Assembly (NCBI GenBank): GCA_012845835.1
Contig: JABAKD010000029.1
Location: 1,742,970 to 1,806,969 of the forward strand
Direction: 5' to 3'
Length of the DNA stretch: 64,000 nucleotides
Origin: Undaria pinnatifida
Lineage: Eukaryota; Sar; Phaeophyceae; Laminariales; Alariaceae
A program made the position numbers and the translations under genes. Each line of letters starts with the position of its first letter. The first letter of the stretch is position 1. The notes beneath the pieces were generated by a model. The model did no database searches. It saw only the letters and a program-made list of their open reading frames with translations, and was not told the origin of the DNA. This document shows positions 54,190-64,000 of this stretch, piece by piece.

Positions 54190-54290
54190 ATGCATGCCTT
54201 CGTTTTCAAACAAAAAAACAACGACAACGACAAAACCACAACGACGACAACGACAACGACAACGACAACAACGCAAGAGTATCGACCATT
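54190..54290. repeat. CAACGA microsatellite
   Basis: ACAACGACAACGACAAAACC and CGACAACGACAACGACAACG give Thr/Asn-type open frames only. It is followed by a family F fragment (CGCGAGTAGACGAGGAGGGA). Confidence 0.9.
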
Positions 54291-54619
54291 CAACGCGAGT
54301 AGACGAGGAGGGAAGAAAAATGTTTCCTGCAGTAAAAAAAGTAGATATTTTCGGCGCTCAACGGACACTCGAATCAATCGACCAAAGACATTCGAATCGT
54401 CCTATTATAGAGGACGGGGCGACTTTCTTGTGAAGGAAAAACACCAAACTAGAGAGAGAGCTGGCGAGATATACCGCCGTACTGACCGTCTCAAAAAGAA
54501 AGAGTCCCCGCAGGGAACTTAGCCTAATATTGCTTGGGTGGACAAAAAGGAGTTGGACAGCTGTCACTCTGACGTTAGTGTACGACACACCCAATTTCAA
54601 ACAAGAAACCTAGCCTGAG

Positions 54620-54805
54620 CCTATCATCACAGAGTATGCGACACCAGTTAATAATCTCTTATTTCTGGCCAGACAGGACTTACTTGCTAATAGCATGGTG
54701 TGCGACAGCAGTTAGTAGTATCTTATTTCTGGGCAGGCTGGACTTGTTATTAGTTTTGTATGCGACACCAGTTGAGAATCTCTTTTTTTTTTCTGGCCAG
54801 GTAGC
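54620..54805 (+). repeat. ~63-bp tandem repeat, three units
   Basis: TATGCGACACCAGTTAATAA, TCTCTTATTTCTGGCCAGAC and AGGACTTACTTGCTAATAG repeat in direct order with moderate divergence. Confidence 0.88.
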
Positions 54806-55237
54806 TGGAATTCTTATGTAAGGCAGGGTGTGCCCTACACTATTTGCGGTACAAAAGAGGACACGTGCTTATTTTCGACGTAAACGTGCTTATTTTCGAC
54901 GTAAACTCGAGCGTGAAATGGTTAATTGCCAAATTCTTAATCCACCTTTACAACTGGAACCCCGTATTTACGGGGAAATTACTTGGAACTAGTATAGGAA
55001 TGGGTCAAGTGCTGTGGCGTACTATTAATACTACTGTAACTCGGTTGTTATCAGAGAGCCGGTATACTGAAACATATACCATAGCAGCTGGCTACCATAA
55101 ACGTGTACGACTACTACTGCAATTACGCCCAACTCTAATCCCAAGTAATTTTTTCCCATCCATCAACTAACGTGGGTGGATTTCTAGTAGATGGAGGGTT
55201 AATTAATGCCACCGCCGTACGTAGCCATTTTTTTTTG
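54806..55237. other. MITE-like ACTTGGAACTAGTATAGG ends
   Basis: A direct duplication of GTGCTTATTTTCGACGTAAA is at 54866. TTACTTGGAACTAGTATAGG at 54969 and its inverse CCAACTCTAATCCCAAGTAA at 55129 bracket about 180 bp. No coding. Confidence 0.5.
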
Positions 55238-55502
55238 TTCTACGGCCTCGAAAGGCCTGTAATTATCCGAATTGAAATCATTTGGATGGGTTTTGTATGA
55301 TGAGGTTGGCGTTTTATATTCAGGATGGCCAGGAAATAGATCGGAGGCACGTGCCTCCGACCTCAGAAGCCATCCGGGGCTCTGGTGGAATCGAATAAAG
55401 CTACGTTTCTGCGAAGGCTAAGAAGGTGAGTACTCACCGAGGATCCGCTCAATTGGCAGACCTGCAGGGGACGCTCTGTGTCCCCGCCCAATACTCCTAC
55501 AA
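55238..55502 (+). mobile_element. LTR-like solo repeat followed by primer-site remnant
   Basis: GGCCTCGAAAGGCCTGTAAT, a GGAGGCACGTGCCTCC hairpin, GAATAAAG and GTGAGTACTCACCGAGGATC are shared with 58605-58860 and, at the 5' part, with the 10773 terminal repeat. It ends CCTACA, followed by ATATGGCGTCGTCGGCA, the start of the primer-site sequence. Confidence 0.6.
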
Positions 55503-55833
55503 TATGGCGTCGTCGGCATCACAGTAGTAGGTGACCTCTTGTAACCCCTGTAGAGCCCCAACCCCCCTCCCTATGCTATTTCCAAGTAATTTGTCCCGCA
55601 AAACGGGTTTCCAATTGTAGAGGCGTTAAGGGACCGCAGTGCGTGGGGGTGGCATGGCCCCTTGTAACGCGGACGTCCCTTAACCCATTTCCAATTCCTA
55701 AATTTATTCTTGTCTAACTCCAAGTGTTTTGTCCCCATGTTGGGAGTGCGGTGCTAAAAGGGTTAACAAATGCGCCCCTGTTAAGGCCCCTACGTGGAAG
55801 CCTACGATGTAATATTGTAATATTGTGTCGTTA
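55503..55833. other. Remnants between LTR-like elements
   Basis: 55540-55740 repeats CCTATGCTATTTCCAAGTAA and TAACTCCAAGTGTTTTGTCC type MITE-end modules. No gene. Confidence 0.45.
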
Positions 55834-56214
55834 TGTTATAAGTCTTAGTTTGGGTAAGCTATTGGTTAACCTTTTGCAAGTGGTCAAACGGACTCATACC
55901 CCGCTAATACCGTGACAAATGGCGTCGTCGACAGACCATGGGTTTTTGGGTCGTGGTTTCGATTCCCACCATCCACAAGAACAAACTTTTTGAGACGTTC
56001 CTCACGTCGAACTTGATAAATACTCTCCCCGGTATCCCCAAGAAGTGAAACCGCTTGGATATTGACAGGTCCGCCCGTATATCCGGCCGAACTGCTATTC
56101 CGCGGTTCAGGGGGAGAGGGTGTTATAAAAGGCTTAGTTTGGGTAAGCTATTGGTTAACTTTTTGCAAGTGGTCAAACGGACTAATACCCCGCTAATACC
56201 CCACTCTTTTAACA
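55834..56214 (+). mobile_element. Miniature LTR (TRIM-like) element, intact
   Basis: The terminal repeats are 55834-55917 and 56121-56214. The primer site at 55920 reads TGGCGTCGTCGACAGAC. The interior has CGTGGTTTCGATTCCCACCA and the purine tract GGGGGAGAGGG before the 3' repeat. The 4-bp GTTA occurs on both sides (55830-55833, 56215-56218), a possible target duplication. Confidence 0.87.
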
Positions 56215-56309
56215 GTTATGCATAACCAACCGCGTTTGCCCGCAACAAGAAAAACTGAGATTTTTCCCCTTGATGAGCAAAGTTAAAATATCGTACAGTA
56301 CATAGAAGG

Positions 56310-56310
<1 letters not shown>

Positions 56311-56353
<43 letters not shown>
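56311..56353. repeat. (TTG)n microsatellite
   Basis: About 14 GTT units. It encodes Asn or Thr runs on the minus strand, which are not a gene. Confidence 0.95.
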
Positions 56354-57830
56354 CTCACATTGACTCGCATAATCAAGTCCGTGGTCACAGGACAGGCTCC
56401 AGTCACTCTGCTCTGGAGCTGAGGAACACCCCAGGGAAGAAACACAAACACACCAAAGGTGGTACACGCATATATCACAGCTGACACAATCCATGCCTCC
56501 ACCAGAAACATATAAAAAGTGAAATCGGGAGTCAGCCTTAGATGTGCCAGGTCCATACTGGTGCATACGTCTCACTACTCGCGCCTGGAAAAACCGACTA
56601 CAGTATACCGCTTGCCCCCCAAGAAAGACTACCACCGTATATATTGCACGTAGCGCCTATCGCTACGCATACGCACGACAGACGCAAGTCAACTGGAAAA
56701 AAGAAACAACGAAAAGAAAAGAAAATAAAGGATAAAAAGACAAGAAAGCGAAAAACGAAAAAGGAAAGAAAAGAAAAGACAAGACAAGAAGAGGAAGCAA
56801 GGAAAGGAAAAAAGAAAACATGTCGTACTAGCAGAGCCTAGGAACTGACTAAAGACAGCATTGGGCTCATAGGGGGTATCAAGTGCATCATCAATGCCAC
56901 TGGGGAGAGAACGCAACATGGCGAAGAAGTCAGGGCGGTCTTACGCTATCTTGTGACGGCCATTGGAAGGCCCACAAATTTCAAGACGATGATAGCCACA
57001 CCCAGACTTCAGTCTCTTGGGCAGAACGCCCCCCCTTCTCCACCCCTCCCCCCTCCCCCTCCCCCCCTCCCCCGTCCCCCCCTCCCCCCTCCCCCCCCTC
57101 CCCCCTCCCCCCCTCCCCCCCTTCCCCCTCCCCCCTTCCCCCCTCCCCCCCCTCCCCCCTCCCTCCTCCCTCCGGCCGCTTAGAGATGCCGACTGTGGAT
57201 GGCGCTGCCGCAGTCTTTGCGCGTCGCTCTGCAGCTTTGCGCCTCTCCGTCTCATGCCATTTCCGCATGACCAACTCGGCTCCCTCCTCTACTCGTCGAA
57301 CCCAAATGCCGGCCTTCTGAGCAGACTTTCGCCGCCCTTCGCATTTCATTCCATAAGACCGACATATTAGGAGGTACAAGGTACCAGGTAGGTGTGGTTC
57401 AAGTCCCCATGAGTATATAAATTAGATGAAAAAAAAACAGCACTGCTGCATGCAGTATATTCTATGTGTCAGGAAGGCAGAAAAGAGAGGCAGCGCCAGG
57501 GAGACATTTAGTCCCTGCTCAGCTGCTCACGCGTAAACTTGCTGGCAAGTGGATCGGTGACTAACATAACCTCGTTGGGCAGCTGCAGAAAGACGGGGGG
57601 GGGGGGGGGGTCTACGCACTGCGGAAAGTACGAAAAATGACGATTATATCGTAGCATCAGCCGATCGAAGCTGCTTGGTTCGGGGATAATATTATATATT
57701 TTTATATGCTGCTGTTGTTCGATCACAACGGACGCGAGCTACAGTACTACAGGCCAATGTAGGAAGATCGCCTCGATTCTTCATCCTATTAATAGAGAGA
57801 TATCACAATTTCTGGGCGTTGCGCCGGTTA
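56354..57830. other. Unassigned flank with a C-rich tract
   Basis: 57028-57180 is CCCCCCTCCCCC low-complexity. A minus-strand frame (56981-57379) reads SYGMKCEGRRKSAQKAG, GAELVMRKWHETERRKAAER before entering that tract. It is not low-complexity and could be a gene fragment, but I recognise no family. Confidence 0.35.
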
Positions 57831-58490
57831 AAACCCGACCTGCGGGTCGGATCACGTGATTTTCAAATCCTCGCGGGTCCAACCCGGTCGAGCCAGGAGG
57901 TGGTTTGATATCTCACGGGTCGGATTGGACCACCCTGACCCGTCCCGTCCCAACCCGACCCGCGAGAACTGACCCCACCCGTGAATAGCAACCTCGCGGG
58001 CCAAACCCGGTCGAGTCAGTAGGCGCTTTGATATCTCACGGGTCGGGTCAGGATTTTTTCAAATTTCACGGGTCGGGTTGGACCACCCTGACCCGTCCCG
58101 TCCCGACCCGACCCGCGAGAACTGACCCGACCCGTGAATAGCAACCTCGCGGGTCAAATTCGGTCGGTTCAGAAGGTGGTATGATATCTCACGGGTCGGG
58201 TCAGGACTTTTTCAACCTTCACGAGTCGGATCGGATCACCCTGACCCGTCCCGTCCCGACCCGACCCGCGAGAACTGACCCGACCCGTGAATAGCAACCT
58301 CGCGGGTCAAATCCGGTCGGGTCAGGAGGTGCTATGATATCTCACGGGTCGGATTGGATCTCCCCGACCCGTCCCGTCCCGACCCGACCCGCGAGAACTG
58401 ACCCGACCCGTGAATAGCAACCTCGCGGGTCAGATCCGGTCGGGTTAGAAGGTGGTTTGATATCTCACGGGTCGGGTCAGGTAGTTTTCG
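57830..58490. repeat. Higher-order GACCC array, ~125-bp unit
   Basis: Five units of CACGGGTCGGRTYGGAYCAC, CCTGACCCGTCCCGTCCCGA, CCCGCGAGAACTGACCCGAC, CCGTGAATAGCAACCTCGCG and GGTCAGGAGGTGKTWTGATA are present. The units are better conserved here than in the intron arrays, suggesting recent homogenisation. Confidence 0.92.
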
Positions 58491-58604
58491 AACAAGAAAA
58501 ATAAGAAACTGCATCCGAAACAAGCAAAAGGAAACCCACTATGCCCAAAGTCAGCCGAACTCCCTTCTATGCCTACTTCCCGCTTAAACTGTATCTACTA
58601 CTAA

Positions 58605-58860
58605 GGTACGGCCTTGAACGGCCTGCAACTACCTGATTTGATTGGTAATTGACCGTTTTCGTATGATATGTTGGCGTTATCTGTTTGGGGTAGTCAGGAA
58701 ACGAAACCGAGGCATGCGCCTCGGTTCTCAGTTGCTATCCGGGGCTCTGTGGAAATAATAAAGCTGGTTCTCCACTACGGCTAAGAAAGTGAGTACTCAA
58801 CGAGGACCTGATCAATAGGCACACCTGCAGGGGACACTCTGTGTCCCCACCCCAATGACT
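58605..58860 (+). mobile_element. LTR-like repeat (second copy)
   Basis: It shares GGCCTTGAACGGCCTGCAAC, GAGGCATGCGCCTCGG, ATCCGGGGCTCTG and GTGAGTACTCAACGAGGACC with 55238-55502, and the ACCTGCAGGGGACRCTCTGT 3' part. It joins a TRIM remnant directly at about 58862. Confidence 0.65.
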
Positions 58861-58861
58861 T

Positions 58862-58996
58862 GAGACCGACTTGGTACCCCGCCGTTTCAGGGGGGGAGAG
58901 TGTTGTCAGTTCTATAAGGCTTAGTTTGGGTAAGCTATCATCGGTTAACCTTTTGCAAGTGGTCAAACGGAGTATTACCCCACTAATTCCTTGACC
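58862..58996 (+). mobile_element. TRIM-like remnant (3' end)
   Basis: CCCCGCCGTTTCAGGGGGGG and AGAGTGTTG lead into the terminal repeat (GCTTAGTTTGGGTAAGCTAT, GGTCAAACGGAGTATTACCC). The 5' half is absent. Confidence 0.8.
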
Positions 58997-60240
58997 TTAT
59001 TATTAGCATAGCCACGCGGAGCGACGCAGCACGCTGAAGGTAGAGAGAGATGAACCAGCTTTTTTTTTTTTTTTTTCCCGGAACCTCTCCCAGGGGAGCA
59101 CAAGAAAAAAAAAAAAAATCTTGCCCACACTTACCCATTTCCAACACCTTCAAAATGTTCCCAGTCTAAATCCAAGTGTTTTGTCCCCATGTCGGGAGTG
59201 CGGTGCCAAAAAAAAGGGTTACCAAAAAAGGGGGGGTTACTATAACCAAGTAAAAAAATAGGAAACGTAAAAAAAAAAAAATGTCATTTTTTTCTCGATT
59301 CGCACATAGATCTGAAGAACGCTCAGATTTTTTTTTTTTGGCCCTTTCTCTGTAGGAGTGAGTGTGACTCCGTTTTCTCTTTTTTTTGTGTGCTCCCCTC
59401 TGCCTCTCCCAACATTTTTTCGGGGGAGGGGGGGGATAAGTAAAAATGCTACCAATAACGTGATACACGATGAACAAGAAAACATCCCATGGCCCACTAT
59501 ATTTCGAAGAATACAACCAAAAAAACTACCAAAAAAAAAAATATATATATATGGAAATTCCGACGACCTTCTTTGGGTTAATTGGAAAAAAAAAAATGGC
59601 AAAATACGCTTCATTCAGCTGTGAGATCGACCAAAAAGGGTGTACTTTTCATCAAAACTCAGCTTTGCAAGCTGCGTGTTATACTACTGGGTTGTTATGT
59701 TTAACAAGGTTGATTATAAGGAGCCACGTCATTCACCAAAAAAGTGCCAGTCAAAAGTGCTGCTGCTGCCGCTGCCTTTATTTATCAGCGTAGCATGCGG
59801 CAAGCAGCCCACGCTGACGGGACATGGAAGGGCGTGGCCGAAGTGCAATGCGAGGGAACTGCTGTGTAGTAGTAATAGTACCCCTCGGGCGCATCGTGGT
59901 GACGTGGTGACATTTCGTACCGCTGCACGCCCTCTCAGTTAATGAGGGTACCTTACCGCTTTTTCGACAACATGGTTGACATAATCTTTAAAAATGATAT
60001 ATATATTGATATATCCTTCGTAACCCTATCCCTAACCCTCTCGTAGCCCAATGAAACGCAACCAACCAACCATTATATGTACGGGGAAACCCCCTTCGTC
60101 TCGTACACAGTGTGCGTCAACCATGTTGTCGAAAAAAGTGGTAAGCTCTACTGGAGGCAATTAATGGTCGCGTGATAACGTTGCAACCATCGTTTTTCCG
60201 ACCGCCGTGGTCATGGGTGTTATGGTCTAAAGGAAGCAGT
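58997..60240. other. Unassigned flank with poly(A/T) tracts
   Basis: 59600-59690 is a family E fragment (CAGCTGTGAGATCGACC, AAACTCAGCTTTGCAAGCTG). 59940-60150 is a reverse copy of the TAGAGTTTACC repeat with its flank. Nothing coding was recognised. Confidence 0.45.
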
Positions 60241-60246
60241 GCGCTA

Positions 60247-60251
60247 CTATT

Positions 60252-60303
<52 letters not shown>

Positions 60304-60304
60304 G

Positions 60305-60344
<40 letters not shown>

Positions 60345-60358
60345 CACTACTTCTACTT

Positions 60359-60405
<47 letters not shown>

Positions 60406-60406
60406 G

Positions 60407-60455
<49 letters not shown>

Positions 60456-60466
60456 TACTACTACTT

Positions 60467-60540
<74 letters not shown>

Positions 60541-60556
60541 GCTACTACTACTTACT
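60247..60556. repeat. (CTA)n microsatellite, ~310 bp
   Basis: About 100 CTA units with scattered TTCTAC, CCACTA and GCTACT variants. It is open in all frames (Thr, Leu or Tyr runs; Val on the minus strand), none of which is a gene. Confidence 0.97.
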
Positions 60557-60784
60557 ACGACTACTGCTGCTGTACAGCACTCAATTAAGAATTACGCAGG
60601 CAGTTTAAGAATTTCAAGCTCGATGCTCAGATGGAAAATAAGAACATGGCCTCTTTTGTACCGAAAATACTGGAAGACACACCTTGCCTTACTCGAGAAT
60701 TCCAGGCTGGCCAGAAATATGAGGCGTCGCATACTACTGCTGTAGTAATAACGACTTCCTCCCTAGACCTACTACGATATACTG
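60557..60784. other. Unassigned short stretch
   Basis: No feature was recognised between the CTA run and the family E copy. Confidence 0.4.
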
Positions 60785-61640
60785 GTACCCGGCCCCCACG
60801 CCCTTAAATCTCCGCCCTCCCCTCACCCGCTATACGACTTACAGGATACACTTGATAAACTGATGCATTTCCTTCCACAGCTGTCACTTTTTGTCCCCCT
60901 CAAAAACGGGTTTTATATACAGTATATATACTTCGTATATATTTTATCCTCCGGCAGAAAAGGGAAAAAATAAAGCTTAAGCTCACCACACTTCCACGTA
61001 TTTTCATAGACAAACTGCACGTCGTGTGTCGATTTAACCTTAGTTGCTTTCGCAATCCAGCTGGTTTTCTGGCGCACCCTTCGGATCTTCTATAGTTTCC
61101 GCGCACAGACTAATTAACAACATCACCCTGCTGACCCTGGTACAAGCTACATTGTAATTCCAAGGGGAGTCGCCGACCTATATATATCCGGTCGCCCCTG
61201 TGGCGTATCAGGTTAACCTCGAGCCTGGTATAGGTCAGTTTCGTGAGTTCGAGCCCCGCCGAGTGCATACTCGTACAACTTCGTTGGGACTTTTTCTTGT
61301 GCACAAATTGACTTGCGGAAAGCGCGAGAGCGGGAGTTAGCAACACTCTATGAAAAATCGACGAGCAGGGGGATTGCTGAACCCTATGCGCGATAAAAAT
61401 TGAAGGCAAGAACCGGGGGGGAGAAGGGAGGATTCCTGTGACCACGGCTTGTCCAGAAGCTGGAAAGTAGAAGTGTGCGAAAAAAAAAAATATATATATA
61501 TATCCTTAGTGAGGACACACACCCGGTAATACGCGCGATCGGAGTATCACACACAGCTTGCAAAGAAAGATGAGTTTCGACGAAATCTCTTCGGTCTCAC
61601 AGCTGGAGCTTGGCTGGAGTGTATTTTTATTTTTATGATA
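60785..61640 (+). repeat. Family E element, forward copy, interrupted by a SINE
   Basis: CCCCCACGCCCTTAAATCTC, CGCACAGACTAATTAACAAC, CACCCTGCTGACCCTGGTAC and AAGGGGAGTCGCCGACCTAT run to 61187 and resume with CCTTAGTGAGGACACAC at about 61502. The 20900-type repeat is also inserted at 60944-61100. Confidence 0.8.
61188..61490 (+). mobile_element. tRNA-derived SINE nested in family E, with target duplication
   Basis: The head is CCGGTCGCCCCTGTGGCGTA, the B-box-like sequence is GAGTTCGAGCCC, and the body and a 10-A tail are present. TATATATAT stands on both sides. The empty version of the site exists at about 27168 (GACCTATATCCTTAATGAGG). A target duplication plus an A tail is what target-primed retroposition leaves. 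Confidence 0.85.
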
Positions 61641-61845
61641 TACTGGTACCAGGTAGTTCAGAGTTTTTTATTGTTCAAGTCTACCTGGTATAGCGTGTAC
61701 GCGTCGTAGTCCATTTACGGCGAGACTCGTGTGATGAGCAAGTAAGGCAAGTTGCATGCGCTACCAGCAACAAAAGCGGCAACGGCAAAAACAAAACAAA
61801 CAATTAAATGTTGTCGGCAGCACAACAGTAAGCAGCAGCAGCAGC

Positions 61846-61899
<54 letters not shown>

Positions 61900-62510
61900 G
61901 CGGCGAGTTGGGGCACTGAGCGAGTCTTGTAACGGGAAAACAAAACAAACAAGCACGCGCGCATTTGGTTTTGGTCGCTGTACATAGCTGTAATATAGAT
62001 TTGTTACTGTAATATTATTGTATAATTTTATTAGACTTCAGTATTATTATAGTATTAAAAGTCCCACACGGGTTAACAGCTAACAGTGTTACTATATTGT
62101 GTTATTATAGTGTTATTATGTTATTATAGTATTAAGTTTCTCCCCTTCGGAATGTGGTCGTCAAAAGCCCCGGGGGGTGTCTGTCTTAAGCTAAAAAAAC
62201 GGGGACAAAACTCTAGAAAAAACTAAAGAAAAAACAATTACAGTAATAGCCGCGCGGCACAAGTTTCCCGGCAAGCAACATCGACCAGAGCCCGACACGA
62301 ACGAGTTTAAAGCTCGGTCCACACGCACACGAGTGTAACTGCCGTACAGCATGCCAGAGAAAACGCACACACAACAACCCTTCGGCTGAAGTCCGAAGAA
62401 GAAGCCGCTTTTTTTTTCTTCTCGACCACGGGAAAATAACATCTATCAGCCATAAATACCGAGCAAAAGACGCTTTTGGCACAGCAGGCGGCAACAAAAC
62501 AGTTTGGGAG
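61641..62510. other. Unassigned flank with CAG run and ATTATAGT repeats
   Basis: A (CAG)n run lies at 61831-61896. TTATTATAGTGTTATTATAG-type repeats lie at 62030-62135. 62190-62500 has minus-strand open frames without a recognised motif. Confidence 0.45.
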
Positions 62511-62516
62511 AGAGGT

Positions 62517-62652
62517 GTTAAGGTATCAATGGGGGAGAAAAACCCATGGTCCTGCCGACGACGCCATTTTTTGAGGTATTATTAGTTCGTTTGACCACTG
62601 AAAGGTTAACCAATAGCTTACCCAAACTAAGCCTTATTATAACAGGGGTGCA
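62517..62652 (-). mobile_element. TRIM-like remnant, reverse
   Basis: Minus-strand order: terminal repeat 62575-62652, then the primer site whose + strand complement is GTCCTGCCGACGACGCCA at 62554-62571. The rest of the element is gone. Confidence 0.8.
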
Positions 62653-62849
62653 TCGTGACCCAGTCATTTTTTTTTTTTTTCCCGCTGGGTTCTGGGGTTG
62701 AGGGTCTCCGCTGTGATTCACCCACGAACTGCTTTTTTGAGAAGAAGAAAAAAAAAAAGGCGCGTTCTTCGATAATAGAGGTACCGTACCAAGCAGATTT
62801 CATGTGAAAAAAAATTGTGTAGAAATGCCGCGGCTCCTTAACCCCTTTA

Positions 62850-63125
62850 GAGCCCCCAAATCCCTCCCTATACTAAATTCAAGTAAAATTTAATTAACCC
62901 ACAATCGTCGGAAATTTCACCTTTTTTTTTTTGGCCTGCCTGCTGGTTCTCTCGTCGTGTACCCAAGGGCATGGGGGCGTCTTTGTCCGGTGTACTCGTA
63001 CGTAGCAGTTAGTTGTACTTTTCTCCCAATCAACAGTTTCTGGGAGGAGAGGTCTTGAGCTCCACAACTAACTGAGGAACTTGCACAAAAAAAGTGGTGC
63101 ACCCTCTCTCTCTATCGTAGCGCCC
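62850..63125 (+). repeat. Dispersed repeat (see 10400-10650)
   Basis: CCACAATCGTCGGAAATTTC, TTTGTCCGGTGTACTCGTAC, GGGAGGAGAGGTCTTGAGCT and CTCTCTATCGTAGCG keep the order of the 10400 copy. Confidence 0.75.
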
Positions 63126-63164
63126 GGCAGGGGGCAACCCGACCAACAAGATCCCATGGTGCGC

Positions 63165-63549
63165 TACAACAAGGCTTACCTAGTATTTTGGGTAAGCTAT
63201 TGTTGTAGGTTAGCCTTTTTTTGCAAGTAGCGGTGAAACGGACTAATATCCCAGCTGCTAATAATACCTGAACAAATGGCGTCGTCGGCAGGACATTTTT
63301 TTTTTTTTTTGCGAGATCGTGGGTTCAAAATCCCGCTATCCACGACAATAAACTTTTTCAGACTTTTCCCGATTCGATGTCGAACTTGAAAAAAACTGCT
63401 TGGATATTGGCACGTCCGCCCGCATGTATGTCCGGCCGACCTGCTATCCCGCCGTTTCAGGGGGGGAGCGTGTTGTAAGGCTTAGTTTGGATAAGCTATT
63501 ATTGGTTAAACTTTTGCAAGTGGTCAAACGGACTATTACCACCCCACTA
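63165..63549 (+). mobile_element. TRIM-like element, diverged full copy
   Basis: The 5' repeat is about 63165-63272 (with insertions) and the 3' repeat is 63473-63549. The primer site is TGGCGTCGTCGGCAGGAC at 63278. The interior has CGTGGGTTCAAAATCCCGCT and the purine tract GGGGGGGAGCG. This copy preserves the longest match between the primer site and a tRNA 3' end. Confidence 0.83.
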
Positions 63550-64000
63550 AATTTTAATACCCACACAATCAATATTTTCACTGCAAAAAACAAGAACGAT
63601 GACGAAAATTCCAACGAATTTGGGATAATAAGAAGAGCGCCTCGTCGCCCGGAAAAAAAAAACGCCGAAAAGGTGCTATGTATGATGCACAGCACTATTA
63701 TATATGATCTCACGGCTGGACCAGGAGTGTATTTTTTTTTTTATAATAATAATAATAATAATACCTCTGTTATCGGAGCTAGTAGACGTGTCGCGTCTAC
63801 GACGGAAATATCTCGAGATCGTTCCAAAGAACCGACTCTGTTTTCTGTTTTCGACCGGTCCTACCTACTACGACGACAGAGGTGCTGTAACAGAGTACCA
63901 CTTGTTGGCTAAAGTAACCTTTTCTAATGGCTAATGGCGGTGGCTCCTTAGCCCAAAATCCTCGGAAACTGTTACTACTACTACTGTTCATATTCTTGTA
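63550..64000. other. Unassigned end of window
   Basis: 63700-63730 holds a family E-like CTCACGGCTGGACCAGGAGT and a T-run, then AATAATAATAATAATAAT. No gene was recognised. Confidence 0.4.

Noticed and set aside
57017-57183. Proline-rich protein on the + strand
   Set aside because: It is a translation of a CCCCTCC low-complexity tract with no conserved flanks.
60117-60745. Poly-Thr, poly-Leu and poly-Val open frames
   Set aside because: They are translations of the (CTA)n microsatellite.

Overview
This 64 kb window is nuclear DNA from a repeat-rich eukaryote. It contains one gene that I can reconstruct with confidence. The gene has 13 exons with GT-AG introns, a 36-nt exon and phase-compatible junctions. 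It is surrounded by SINE-like, MITE-like and miniature LTR elements and by many tandem arrays. The Gly/Ser/Ala-rich low-complexity insertions in the protein and the long repeat-filled introns would suit a macroalgal stramenopile such as a brown alga, but nothing here fixes the lineage and I treat that as a guess.

The gene runs on the + strand from about 19.2 to 50.77 kb and encodes a DUF726/TMCO4-type alpha/beta hydrolase. Exons 2-13 join with matching phases (0,0,0,2,0,2,0,2,0,0,2,2) into one open frame of about 1,246 codons. The N-terminus is disordered. It is followed by a helical YDAR segment, two hydrophobic Gly/Ala-rich segments, a GYKM-RR turn and the strand leading into CIPGW. A low-complexity insert of about 400 residues interrupts the hydrolase fold there. 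The fold then resumes with SWEALP, VLVWES, the GFSMG nucleophile elbow, GTPVG, the acid-bearing SRDW and the C-terminal WHLSY histidine. The start codon is uncertain.

Layout: 1-19 kb holds repeats only, including three Harbinger-type MITE copies (one nested in a miniature LTR element), a non-autonomous LTR element with a large internal palindrome, tRNA-like SINE pieces and TA-flanked MITEs. The gene occupies 19.2-50.8 kb. Its intron 2 is a GATAGC/GGTAGC hexamer satellite, intron 4 is 9.1 kb of nested repeats, and introns 7-12 carry minisatellites. The 50.8-64 kb part is again repeats: GACCC arrays, miniature LTR elements, a 300-bp CTA run and SINEs.

The most unusual feature is that pieces of this gene's own exons have been copied locally again and again. 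The exon 1 donor, exon 9 acceptor, exon 10 end, exon 12 and the exon 13 stop region each have decayed partial copies beside them. The introns appear to have grown partly by tandem duplication that starts at exon edges. A second strong observation is a family of about 370-bp elements with 84-bp terminal repeats whose primer-binding site matches the 3' end of a tRNA that looks like tRNA-Ser. I saw no rRNA, no convincing functional tRNA gene and no CRISPR array.
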